Assembly (NCBI GenBank): GCA_964636815.1
Contig: CAZWTF010000005.1
Coordinates: 1-64,000, forward strand
DNA length: 64,000 bases
Direction: 5' to 3'
Source: SOIL31 sp964636815
GTDB lineage: Bacteria > Babelota > Babeliae > Babelales > Vermiphilaceae
Shown one piece after another: positions 26,284 through 34,808 of the stretch. A program made the translations under genes and the position numbers. The notes beneath the pieces are model-generated. The model was not told where the DNA came from, made no database searches, and saw only the letters and a list, made by a program, of their open reading frames with translations. Every line of letters starts with the position of its first letter. Position 1 is the first letter of the stretch.

Positions 26284-29200
26284 ATGAAACAATTTTTTAT
26301 TTCTCGATTTTTTTCTCTCACTCTTGCTTTGTCATTATTATTAGCACCATTACCATTATCAGCCATGACAAACAGCATGATAAGTTCCATATCAGAAGCT
26401 GAAATACACATTATTAATGAGGATCCTGATAATACATATATATCTCTCGAAAGCAATTCTAGTGATATAGGCAAAATTATTTCCTATATCATCGATTTAG
26501 ATAACAATAAAAATTCAATCTTAACTGAATTACAAGAATATATTGAAAACGGCGGACTTATAGCACAATATGATGCTGTTGTAGAAGCATTAGAATATGC
26601 TGAATCTGTATTGCAAAATAGTTACAATACGGTTGATCATGACCAATTCAACAGTTTTATTGCTGATTTTGAATTATTAGTAAACAAAATTCTTTATGGA
26701 GAATTAAATATAAATCCTGAATTGCCCAACGATGAACCAACTGCAGAAAATGACGGTATGACAACACGAGTTTTCTGTCCAAATCCACTGATAGTAAGCC
26801 AGGGTTTAGATGTTCTTTGCAAAACAACATTGAGAAAACATCTTAACACAAAACAAGGTGCACACATTCAAGGAAGACTAAAAGTTGGCAAAAGAGCAAA
26901 ATTTCAAGATAGAGTAAGCTTTAAAGATAATGTTTCTATTGAAGGTTTTCTGTCCGCAGAAGATGCAGAACTAGATTCTGTTTCCGTGAATGATTTAGTC
27001 GTAGTCAATTGTATGAATAGTCTTTGCGTAGATACATTATCGGTAAACGATATTGTTATAACGGGTGGAAGTTGCTTAGATGATCTTTGTATTACAAATC
27101 TTTCAGCAGTCGATGTATTTATAAGTGGTACAGCATCAATTAATGACGCATTTATAACAAATGCTACAATTGAAAATTTAATAGTAACAGCAACAGTACT
27201 TGATCAAGTGATTAACAATTTAACAGTAGCAGTATCTTTATCTGTGAATGATGCAGTTATACAAAACTTACAAGTTACTAATATGTCAGTTGTTGATCAA
27301 ACTGTAACTGGCACATTATCAGCAAACAATGCGATTGTTAACAATCTTACGAGCACAAACTTTTCTTCAACTGATGCTGTCATACAAAACTTACAAGTTA
27401 CTAACATCTCAGTTGCTGATCAAACTGTAACTGGTACATTATCAGCAAACAATGCAATTGTTAACAATCTCACAAGTACAAGCCTTTCTTCAACTGATGC
27501 TGTCATACAAAACTTAACAGTAACCAATTGTATGGCAAATTTATGTGTTAATACTATATCAATTGTTGACCAAGCGATAAGTGGTACATTATCAGTAAAC
27601 AATGCAATTGTTAATAATCTTACCAGTACAGATCTGTCTTCAACTGATGCAGTCATACAAAACTTAACAGTAACCAATTGTATGACAAATTTATGTGTTA
27701 ATACTATATCAATTGTTGATCAAACAATATCTGGCACATTATCTGTAAATAATGCAATTGTTACTAACCTTACCAGCACAAGCCTTTCTTCAACTGATGC
27801 TGTCATACAAAATCTAACAGCAACAAATGGCATTATTAATGGTACCCTTACGCTACCTGCACTTACTCCAGCTGGTGTTGTACATAATAACGGATCAGGA
27901 TTACTTTCAAGTTCATTGATTGTGGATGCTGATATTACTAATGCCACAATTAGTAACGCAAAATTAGCGACTATCTCGAGCGCTAACACTGCCGGTAATA
28001 TTGTAGTACGCGATGGATCAGGTAACTTTGCTACAAATATGATCACTCTGAATGGTACAGTGACTAATCCAACTGATGCTGCTACAAAAGCGTATGTTGA
28101 TGCTGCATCATCAGCGGTAACTGGCGCAAATGTTGGCGCAGGGACAGGTCTTATCTTTAGGGATAAAACTGGTAATGATATTAATTTTAAATCTCTTATT
28201 CAAGGTTCTCATATCGTTATTACAAACAATGCTAACGATATTACCTTAGCAACGGATGCTGTAAGCGCAAATACCGCAAATACTATTGTTGCTCGTGGTG
28301 CTACAGGTAATTTTTCTGCCGGTGCAATTAGTGTTACGGATGAAGTAATTAGTAGCTCTCTCACTATAACACCTTTTGGTACCGCAGGTATTGTACATAA
28401 CAATGCATCAGGATTACTTTCAAGCTCATTGATTGTTAACGCTGATGTTGCAGCAGGAGCTGCTATAGTAGATACTAAACTTGCAACTATTGCAACTGCA
28501 GGTAAAGTGTCTAACTCGGCAACAACTGCAACCAGTGCGAATACGGCAAATGCAATTGTTGCACGTTCGGCATCTGGCGGATTCTCTGCTGGCGTAGTCA
28601 GCGTAACTGATGCTGTCTTAAGTGGAGATCTTTTCTTGACAACAGCGGGAACTGTTATAAAAAATGGTAATCTCTTTATACACAATACAGGAACAAACAA
28701 TCTCTTTGTTGGTGTCAATGCTGGTAATTTAAGCACAAGTGGTACAGGACAAAACAGTGGTATTGGTGTTGGGGCATTAACCGTTGTTTCAACTGGCATA
28801 CAAAACACTGCTCTTGGGTATTTTTCACTTTTGGCAAATACAACAGGATCGACTAATACTGCTCTTGGTGCTAATGCAATGGTTTTCAATACAACAGGTA
28901 GAGACAATACTGCCGTTGGTGGAGGTGCTCTTGGTGCTAATACAATAGGCATACAAAATACTGCTATTGGAACCTTATCAATTACAGTAAACACTACAGG
29001 TAGTAACAATACGGCTCTAGGATATAATGGACTTCGCGTTAATACAGGTGGAAGCGACAATGTTGCTCTTGGAGTCAGCGCCTTAGGCTTTGTTACAACA
29101 GGAAATAACAACATTGGTATTGGTACACTAGCGGGAGGAACTCTCGATACAGGTAGCAATAATATTTATATTGGCGATGCTGCTGTTGCTGCGGTAGCAA

Positions 29201-29640
29201 ATGAAAGTAATACTACGCGAATTGCTGGTATTTTTGGCGCAAATGCAATTGGCGGATCAGCTGTTTTTGTTACCAATACTCATCAACTCGGAACAGTAAC
29301 TTCATCACAACGATTCAAACACAACATTGAAGATATGAATGAAAAATCAGCAAACATTTTTAAATTACGTCCGGTAACATTCGCTTACAATAATGACGAA
29401 ACAGAAAACAGACAGTATGGTTTGATTGCTGAAGAAGTTGATAGGGTATTTCCTGATATTGTGCTCGTAGATAATGAAGGAATTCCTTATACAGTGCAAT
29501 ATCATGTATTGCCAGTATTACTTCTTAATGAGATGCAAAAACAACAAGTAGAATTACTCAACCACAAAGCACTTATTACAAAGCTTGAAGCTCTTTCTGC
29601 AACATTTGCTGAACGCCTTGATGCTTTAGAAGTACATTAA
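26284..29640 (+). CDS. Secreted fibre protein with YadA-head repeats and S74 chaperone
   Basis: 1,118 residues; ATG preceded by AAGGGAT. Signal peptide MKQFFISRFFSLTLALSLLL with PLPLSA before the cut, N-domain with NTYISLESNSSDIGK (a divergent form of the family motif), a KHLNTKQGAHIQG solenoid (~185-225), many LSVNDAV / NLTVTN / STDAVIQNL strands (~226-525), GVVHNNGSG fibre segments, about ten NTALG-type head repeats (~790-960), an S74 chaperone starting at SSQRFKHNI (~1006) and a final coiled coil. It is the only member of the family here on the plus strand and is followed by a strong terminator. Inferred to be an exported trimeric fibre like its neighbours. Confidence 0.92.
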   Translation: MKQFFISRFFSLTLALSLLLAPLPLSAMTNSMISSISEAEIHIINEDPDNTYISLESNSSDIGKIISYIIDLDNNKNSILTELQEYIENGGLIAQYDAVVEALEYAESVLQNSYNTVDHDQFNSFIADFELLVNKILYGELNINPELPNDEPTAENDGMTTRVFCPNPLIVSQGLDVLCKTTLRKHLNTKQGAHIQGRLKVGKRAKFQDRVSFKDNVSIEGFLSAEDAELDSVSVNDLVVVNCMNSLCVDTLSVNDIVITGGSCLDDLCITNLSAVDVFISGTASINDAFITNATIENLIVTATVLDQVINNLTVAVSLSVNDAVIQNLQVTNMSVVDQTVTGTLSANNAIVNNLTSTNFSSTDAVIQNLQVTNISVADQTVTGTLSANNAIVNNLTSTSLSSTDAVIQNLTVTNCMANLCVNTISIVDQAISGTLSVNNAIVNNLTSTDLSSTDAVIQNLTVTNCMTNLCVNTISIVDQTISGTLSVNNAIVTNLTSTSLSSTDAVIQNLTATNGIINGTLTLPALTPAGVVHNNGSGLLSSSLIVDADITNATISNAKLATISSANTAGNIVVRDGSGNFATNMITLNGTVTNPTDAATKAYVDAASSAVTGANVGAGTGLIFRDKTGNDINFKSLIQGSHIVITNNANDITLATDAVSANTANTIVARGATGNFSAGAISVTDEVISSSLTITPFGTAGIVHNNASGLLSSSLIVNADVAAGAAIVDTKLATIATAGKVSNSATTATSANTANAIVARSASGGFSAGVVSVTDAVLSGDLFLTTAGTVIKNGNLFIHNTGTNNLFVGVNAGNLSTSGTGQNSGIGVGALTVVSTGIQNTALGYFSLLANTTGSTNTALGANAMVFNTTGRDNTAVGGGALGANTIGIQNTAIGTLSITVNTTGSNNTALGYNGLRVNTGGSDNVALGVSALGFVTTGNNNIGIGTLAGGTLDTGSNNIYIGDAAVAAVANESNTTRIAGIFGANAIGGSAVFVTNTHQLGTVTSSQRFKHNIEDMNEKSANIFKLRPVTFAYNNDETENRQYGLIAEEVDRVFPDIVLVDNEGIPYTVQYHVLPVLLLNEMQKQQVELLNHKALITKLEALSATFAERLDALEVH

Positions 29641-29653
29641 TATAGTAGTTATT

Positions 29654-29697
29654 AAAAAAGAAGAACCTCGTTAAAAATAACGAGGTTCTTCTTTTTT
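29654..29697. terminator. Strong bidirectional terminator
   Basis: Long stem with GAAGAACCTCGTTA/TAACGAGGTTCTTC core, A-run on the left and T-run on the right. It lies between the converging fibre gene (stop 29640) and glycosyltransferase gene (stop 29708) and can serve both. Confidence 0.92.
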
Positions 29698-29707
29698 GTT
29701 TTAATTT

Positions 29708-30961
29708 TTAAACAAGATATCGTTCATAGATGGCCAAATTATGATGCAAACATTCATCATCAGGCGCTTGCTGTAATCCACGTAACACAGCTTCTTTACC
29801 TATTTTAAATTCTCCTACATACAATGCACATTGCCCTAAAATATCATACCGTAAATAATCATAAATTCTATTTTCTACAAATAATGTATTTTGTGGTGGA
29901 TGAGGCAATTGTACAGCACGATGTGCAAACAGATAAGCAATAGCATGTTGTTCATGACGAATATAATGACACGCGATTCTAAAAAGCGGTTCTACTCGTA
30001 ACGGCCACAAACTATATGCCTGTAAAAAATAATGCACAGCATCTTGCTCTGTATATTTACAAAATGATCCATCTTTATATGATTCAGCTATAATGTGTTC
30101 AATTGCACAACCAATACGATACGCTGCTAAATATTTCTCTTCACTTATATTTCCTATGTCTAATCTTTTTTGATAATAAAAGATAGCTTGCTCCCAATCA
30201 TTCATAAATTGACAAGTTTGACCAAGATAAAACAGAGTTCGTAAATTTCCAGGATCATCTTCGAGACTTTTTTTTAATAAATCGTAGTCTCGGAAACAAC
30301 GCTCTCGTGATTTATCCTTTCCGCATTGTTGTGGTCTATATTCAAAATAAACAGAATCAGGTACAAAACCACTTCCAGCGTTAGCAATTGATTCATGGAC
30401 AACTCCACGATAGCGAACATTATGCCCTCTACGTATAAGTCGTGGCGTATAGTTATTGATATTATCTGAAACGGTCAAAAGACGCATAAGATAACAACTA
30501 CCTGTACAACCAGGGGCAATATAATTTTTATGGAACTTACAATAATCAATAAGTTCAGGAACATTATGCGTATACCATTCAGCATCAAGCATTACCATAA
30601 ACGTATTATTAACAAAAATCTGTTCTGTTAAATCCAATGCTCTATTACGAGACGTTGCAAAATCTACAAACGGCTCTTCTATAATATACGCATGCTCAAT
30701 ACCATGATTATCAAAATATTCACGTATTACTTTTTGCGTTCCGTCAGTCGAACCTGTATCGTACACTAAAAAACTAGAAATCCCTGCATCAACAAAAGGC
30801 TTAAGGGTTGGAATGATAACATCAACTTCATCTTTAACCATAATAACAACGGTTAAAAGAAATTCATGTTCATCTTTAAAAGAAGGATCATATGGAACTG
30901 CATAGCAATGAAAAAAGACAAAACTATAGAAAAAAAAAGAAATAAGATAGGGATGCTTCAT
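29708..30961 (-). CDS. Secreted GT2-like glycosyltransferase with TPR-like C-terminus
   Basis: 417 residues; ATG 30959-30961 preceded by AAAGGA. A signal peptide (1-~22) is followed by a family-2-type glycosyltransferase fold: TVVIMVKDE (~37-45), VYDTGSTDGTQ (~70-80) and a DAEWY segment (~126) at the place of the metal-binding acidic motif. The second half has repeated helices (RTLFYLGQTCQFMNDWEQAI and similar) that look like TPRs. GT2 enzymes transfer sugar from a nucleotide sugar; an exported one is unusual, since nucleotide sugars are cytoplasmic. The N-terminal hydrophobic stretch could instead be a membrane anchor. It may modify the neighbouring fibres or a host target, which is inference only. 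Confidence 0.8.
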   Translation of the reverse strand: MKHPYLISFFFYSFVFFHCYAVPYDPSFKDEHEFLLTVVIMVKDEVDVIIPTLKPFVDAGISSFLVYDTGSTDGTQKVIREYFDNHGIEHAYIIEEPFVDFATSRNRALDLTEQIFVNNTFMVMLDAEWYTHNVPELIDYCKFHKNYIAPGCTGSCYLMRLLTVSDNINNYTPRLIRRGHNVRYRGVVHESIANAGSGFVPDSVYFEYRPQQCGKDKSRERCFRDYDLLKKSLEDDPGNLRTLFYLGQTCQFMNDWEQAIFYYQKRLDIGNISEEKYLAAYRIGCAIEHIIAESYKDGSFCKYTEQDAVHYFLQAYSLWPLRVEPLFRIACHYIRHEQHAIAYLFAHRAVQLPHPPQNTLFVENRIYDYLRYDILGQCALYVGEFKIGKEAVLRGLQQAPDDECLHHNLAIYERYLV

Positions 30962-31053
30962 AGATATCCTTTTTTTAGAGGTAAAAAATCATAAAAAAAA
31001 GATACCAAAAAAGAATAAAAAAAACACCTCTGCTCTAATCAGGGTTCCCATCG

Positions 31054-31077
31054 ATCCTTCGACAAGCTCAGGATGAG
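31054..31077. repeat. Single arm of CCTTCGACAAGCTCAGGA palindromic repeat
   Basis: Matches, with few changes, both arms of the inverted repeat at 33697-33770. Only one arm is present here. Confidence 0.75.
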
Positions 31078-31113
31078 GGGTCTGAAGATGGGGAAAAAAA
31101 ACCATAAAAAAAA

Positions 31114-31145
31114 CCATCGCCTTGATTGTTACATCAAGGCGATGG
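31114..31145 (-). terminator. Terminator downstream of recF
   Basis: Perfect 13-bp stem CCATCGCCTTGAT/ATCAAGGCGATGG with a 6-base loop and a T-run on the minus strand. It is about 210 bases past the recF stop; a T-run is also present in the other orientation. Confidence 0.75.
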
Positions 31146-31358
31146 AAAAAAGGAGAGTAGTAATGAAGCCTAAATTAAGTTTTTTGTACGTCTCTGTAAG
31201 CCATTATTAATACTAATAATAATCATTAAATTACAAAAGTCAAAGTAATTTTATTTATTTTATAGCGGTATATTAAGGAAAAAATGATTTTTATTATCAA
31301 TTAATATATATAAAAAACGGAGATTTGTCAAAAAATAGGAAAATAAGAGAGGAAAAAT

Positions 31359-32462
31359 TCACATAGAAATGGTCTTAAAGTCGATCTGAGAAGCTTTTAA
31401 TGCGCTCTCCAAAGCACTATCAAGACGAGGGGAGGTAAAAATAAGCTGACAATTGAGCTCAAAAAGAGCCGACAATAAAGCCTTGCCCCGTTCAAGGTCA
31501 AAATCAGTCATAAAATCGTCTAAAAGAAAGATAATTGGTTCATTTTTCCGATAAAGTTGCTTAATTTGGGCTATTTTAATGAGCAAAACTATCATTTTTT
31601 GCTGCCCACGGGAAGCATAAGCCCTGGATCGTTTACCCTCTAAAGTTATAGAAAAGTCATCAATATGGGCTCCAAAAAGGGTACGTTTAAAATGAAGCTC
31701 CTGACGCAAAAGTTCTGTGTGATTTTCATGCCAAAAAGAGTCAAATGGAGCATCGCTGCCTTTTTTTGCCTGATACACAAAAGATAAAAACAGATTTTTA
31801 TCAATATATTCGTGCAACATCTGGTTGACAGCAATTTCCAACTCTACCAAGAGCTGCTTACGCAATGCTTGTATAGTTGCTGTATATTCCCACAGTTTTT
31901 TTGTCCAAACAAAATAAGCTTCTTGATCTATATGATGATGCTGTAACAATGCATTACGATTGTCTAAAGTAACACGATACTCACGCATTGTTGTAACATA
32001 TGCCGCATCACTCAATAATAACGCTTGATCTACAAAGGCCCTTCGTTCCTCGGGGCCATCTTGTATTAATTTGAGGTCATCTTCTGTAAGGCTTACTACA
32101 CGATAATAAGCTAAAAGATCTTTGTATGAAACAGTTGCTTTATTATCAACTTTAACTAAACGTTTATTGTTTGCAAAACCTATTTGAATTGTATGATCAA
32201 CAGAACTATCTTGCGATCCGCTTTGGATCAAAAACTTTACAAAAAAAGAGTCCTGACCGAGGGCTATTAAATCACGGGAAAGATGTGTTCTAAAAGAACG
32301 TAAATAACATCCGTAATATAACGCTTCTAATAAAGAAGTTTTACCTGTTCCATTTGCTCCATAAATCAAAACAATACGATTGTTAAGATCTATAGTTGCC
32401 TGATCAAAACAGCGAAAATTCTTAAGATACACAGTCGCCAGCTGTAATTGTTTAGTTTCCAT
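31359..32462 (-). CDS. recF: DNA replication and repair protein RecF
   Basis: 367 residues, the usual RecF length. The N-terminus has NFRCFDQATIDL and Walker A GANGTGKT (35-42); near the C-terminus are the SRGQQKMIVL signature (~277-287) and Walker B FLLDDFMTDFD. RecF is a cytoplasmic SMC-like ATPase that helps load RecA at gaps with RecO and RecR. Its start overlaps the end of dnaN by 11 bases, the classic dnaN-recF pairing, so the two are cotranscribed and probably translationally coupled. Confidence 0.95.
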   Translation of the reverse strand: METKQLQLATVYLKNFRCFDQATIDLNNRIVLIYGANGTGKTSLLEALYYGCYLRSFRTHLSRDLIALGQDSFFVKFLIQSGSQDSSVDHTIQIGFANNKRLVKVDNKATVSYKDLLAYYRVVSLTEDDLKLIQDGPEERRAFVDQALLLSDAAYVTTMREYRVTLDNRNALLQHHHIDQEAYFVWTKKLWEYTATIQALRKQLLVELEIAVNQMLHEYIDKNLFLSFVYQAKKGSDAPFDSFWHENHTELLRQELHFKRTLFGAHIDDFSITLEGKRSRAYASRGQQKMIVLLIKIAQIKQLYRKNEPIIFLLDDFMTDFDLERGKALLSALFELNCQLIFTSPRLDSALESALKASQIDFKTISM

Positions 32463-33588
32463 TAGTTTGGGCTACCGGCATTACAAGATAGAACATAGTA
32501 TACTCACTATTTTCAGTTTTATTTTGAGCATCAAAAATAATAGGTTTTGCCCTGCCTTGTAAATAAAACTGAATTTGCTCACCAGGAAACACTTGTAATC
32601 CATTTAATAAATAAGGGGCATAAAAACGAATATCACACTCAGAACCAGTAAAATCAAATAATGGTACTTCTTCTTCTAATGTACCAACTTCTTTGTTATG
32701 TAGAGATACTTTTAATTTTTCTGAACCAAAAGCGAATGATGTTGCAATAAACTGCCCTGAAAGAAGGCATGATGAACGACGAAGTGTTTTAATAAAATGA
32801 GAACGATCAACACGTGCAGGAACAAAATCTTGTTTATCTAAAATTCCTGCATACGCTGGAAATCCATCAACCAATAATTTTGAAAAGAAATTAAATGATT
32901 CCCCAGAAAATACCAATTGATTTCCGCATAATCCAAGAAAAATTGAGCTATCCGCACTGCCTTCTAAAATCTTTTTCACTTCAAATACTGCTCTGCGAGG
33001 CAACAACCATTTACATGATTCTTCTAATGTATAGTTAGGTGTTTTTACCTGTGCAAGACAATGACCATCACTAGCAGTCATTTTTAATTCCGAATCAGAT
33101 ATTTCAAGCAAAAGACCATTTAAAGAAGAGTTAGCATTGTTTTGTGGAATTAAAAAAGCAACTTTATTAAGAATTTCTAAGAAAAATGGTGCACTCAATT
33201 GCATTAAATTTTCAATACGCTCAGGGAAAGGAGGAAAATTATGTGCGTCTTGAATGTTGAGTAGAACATTAACAAGCCCTGATTTAACCACCAAAGTATT
33301 ATCATCAACGACACACGTGATATCTCCTTCTAATTCTTTTACAAGATCAAAAAGACGACGTCCTGAAACCAAAAACATGCGTGGTTCAGTGATGTCGCAT
33401 TCTTTAAGTGCATAACTCGCTTGTAAACTAATTTCAAGGTCAGTACTTTTTAAAACTAACTCTCTATGGCTTACCTGAAATAAAATTGTTGTGGTAGCGT
33501 CGAGCGTAGTTCGCTTAGTACAAATCGGTTGCATGGAAGACAAAATAGATAACAATGGTTTTTGTTCTACGACAAATGTGTTTTTCAT
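32452..33588 (-). CDS. dnaN: DNA polymerase III beta clamp
   Basis: 378 residues from ATG 33586-33588, chosen over the in-frame TTG one codon before because AAGGG stands 8 bases from the ATG. Three clamp domains can be followed: MKNTFVVEQKPLLSILSSM at the N-terminus, the LNGLLLEISDSELKMTASDGH core, and a C-terminal YLVMPV segment typical of beta clamps. The homodimeric ring tethers polymerase III to DNA. recF follows with an 11-base overlap; no dnaA is next to it in this window. Confidence 0.96.
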   Translation of the reverse strand: MKNTFVVEQKPLLSILSSMQPICTKRTTLDATTTILFQVSHRELVLKSTDLEISLQASYALKECDITEPRMFLVSGRRLFDLVKELEGDITCVVDDNTLVVKSGLVNVLLNIQDAHNFPPFPERIENLMQLSAPFFLEILNKVAFLIPQNNANSSLNGLLLEISDSELKMTASDGHCLAQVKTPNYTLEESCKWLLPRRAVFEVKKILEGSADSSIFLGLCGNQLVFSGESFNFFSKLLVDGFPAYAGILDKQDFVPARVDRSHFIKTLRRSSCLLSGQFIATSFAFGSEKLKVSLHNKEVGTLEEEVPLFDFTGSECDIRFYAPYLLNGLQVFPGEQIQFYLQGRAKPIIFDAQNKTENSEYTMFYLVMPVAQTNGN

Positions 33589-33696
33589 CAAAATAACCCT
33601 TATAACAAACTATGTTTTTCCAGTATAACTTACGTTAAAAAAAAATACATTTCTGTTTATACAAAAACACAATCCCGCTCCATTTTGTATCTTCTT

Positions 33697-33770
33697 GCGC
33701 TCGTCCTGAACTTGTTGAAGGATTTCTTCGAGCGCTCTAAGATATCCTTCGACAGGCTCAGGACGAGCGC
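33697..33770. repeat. Inverted-repeat element, 27-bp arms
   Basis: Left arm 33697-33723 and right arm 33744-33770 are complementary at 24 of 27 positions; core GCGCTCGTCCTGA...GAAGGAT. The element fills the dnaN-xer spacer and abuts the recombinase stop at 33778. It is a REP/MITE-like palindrome; a related single arm is at 31054. It may also act as a transcription stop for the recombinase gene. Confidence 0.85.
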
Positions 33771-33777
33771 GGAAGGT

Positions 33778-34683
33778 TTACGATCGAGGATGCTTTTTAT
33801 CATATATTTTTCTTAACTGTGAAGTTTCAACATGAGTATATACCTCTACTGTTGTAATCTCTTCATGCCCAAGCAATACTTGTAATGAACGTAGATCAAC
33901 ACCTTTTTCAAGCATATGTGTTGCAAATGAATGACGCAACTGATGTGGCGAAATAACCCGTTTAATCCCAGCCTGCTCACATATTTTTTTTAAAATCGCC
34001 CAACAAGATTGACGAGAAATAGGTTTCACTTTTTTTCCATACAGTATAGGAAACAAGTAACATGATTTTTTTAATACATCAGAAGATGACATTCCTGTTT
34101 GATTTTGAAGATAACCATTTAATAACGCCATAACTGATTGTGGCAACGGAATCATGCGCTGCTTACCACCCTTACCATGAATAGAAATAAAAAAGGTATC
34201 AAAATGAATATCTGATATTTTAATATTAATTAGTTCGCTAACACGCATTCCAGAAGCATATAATAAATAGATCATCATAGAATTACGAATGCCTAAATAT
34301 GATCTATCTTTTTCCGAATAAGTCAGAATACGCGTAACTTCATCTTGTGTAAGATATGTTGGTAAACGTTTTTCAATTTTTGGAATATGCAACTCTTTTG
34401 CACTATTTTTTATATCAAAATGCATGCTCAAATATGAAAAAAATGTTTTTAATGTTGATATTTTACGGGCAATGCTGCGAGCAGAAAGCTTAAGTCCGTA
34501 TAAATAATGAACAAACTCTTTAAGTTTATCACCAGTGATACTATTAATATCAATAGAATTACGTTCTAAAAAATCAACAAATTGATTAATATCTCTTTTG
34601 TATGAAAAAAATGTATTCGTAGCAACATGTTGCTCTGTTAAAAGATACGCTTCAAACTTTGTTTGAATCTGTTTTGCATCCAT
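33778..34683 (-). CDS. XerC/XerD-type tyrosine recombinase
   Basis: 301 residues, normal Xer length; ATG preceded by AAAAAAGGA. N-terminal SAM-like DNA-binding domain (~5-90), catalytic domain with Arg147 (SGMRVSE), Lys171 (HGKGGK), His247-x-x-Arg250 (HQLRHSFATH), His273 (LGHE) and nucleophile Tyr282 (VYTHV): all catalytic residues are present. Xer proteins resolve chromosome dimers at dif; whether this is XerC, XerD or a single-recombinase XerH-like form cannot be told from one gene. No dif site was recognised in the window. Confidence 0.93.
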   Translation of the reverse strand: MDAKQIQTKFEAYLLTEQHVATNTFFSYKRDINQFVDFLERNSIDINSITGDKLKEFVHYLYGLKLSARSIARKISTLKTFFSYLSMHFDIKNSAKELHIPKIEKRLPTYLTQDEVTRILTYSEKDRSYLGIRNSMMIYLLYASGMRVSELINIKISDIHFDTFFISIHGKGGKQRMIPLPQSVMALLNGYLQNQTGMSSSDVLKKSCYLFPILYGKKVKPISRQSCWAILKKICEQAGIKRVISPHQLRHSFATHMLEKGVDLRSLQVLLGHEEITTVEVYTHVETSQLRKIYDKKHPRS

Positions 34684-34754
34684 ACTAAAATCCTTTTTTA
34701 TTAGATTTGTTTATATTTTCAATGAATAATAATGCTTAATTTTAGAAAACAATT

Positions 34755-34783
34755 GCCTGCCACGGTTCTTAACCAAGGCAGGC
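34755..34783 (-). terminator. Probable terminator of proS
   Basis: Stem GCCTGCC/GGCAGGC extended by TGGTT/AACCG pairs, 25 bases after the proS stop. The following minus-strand T-run is poor (AATTGTTTTC), hence moderate confidence. Confidence 0.55.
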
Positions 34784-34808
34784 TTGTTTATATACAAATA
34801 GTGCTGAT

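Larger units (their letters stand above)
30962..31358. other. 397-bp intergenic region
   Basis: Lies between the glycosyltransferase start and the recF stop. It holds a copy of the CCTTCGACAAGCTCAGGA repeat (31054-31077), a terminator hairpin (31114-31145) and a 15-codon reading frame with a very good ribosome site (31163-31210, AAGGAGAG upstream). No longer gene is seen. Confidence 0.7.

Noticed and set aside
1..29640. Prophage
   Set aside because: Apart from fibre-like domains there are no capsid, terminase, portal, tail tube or lysis genes, and all fibre genes have signal peptides.
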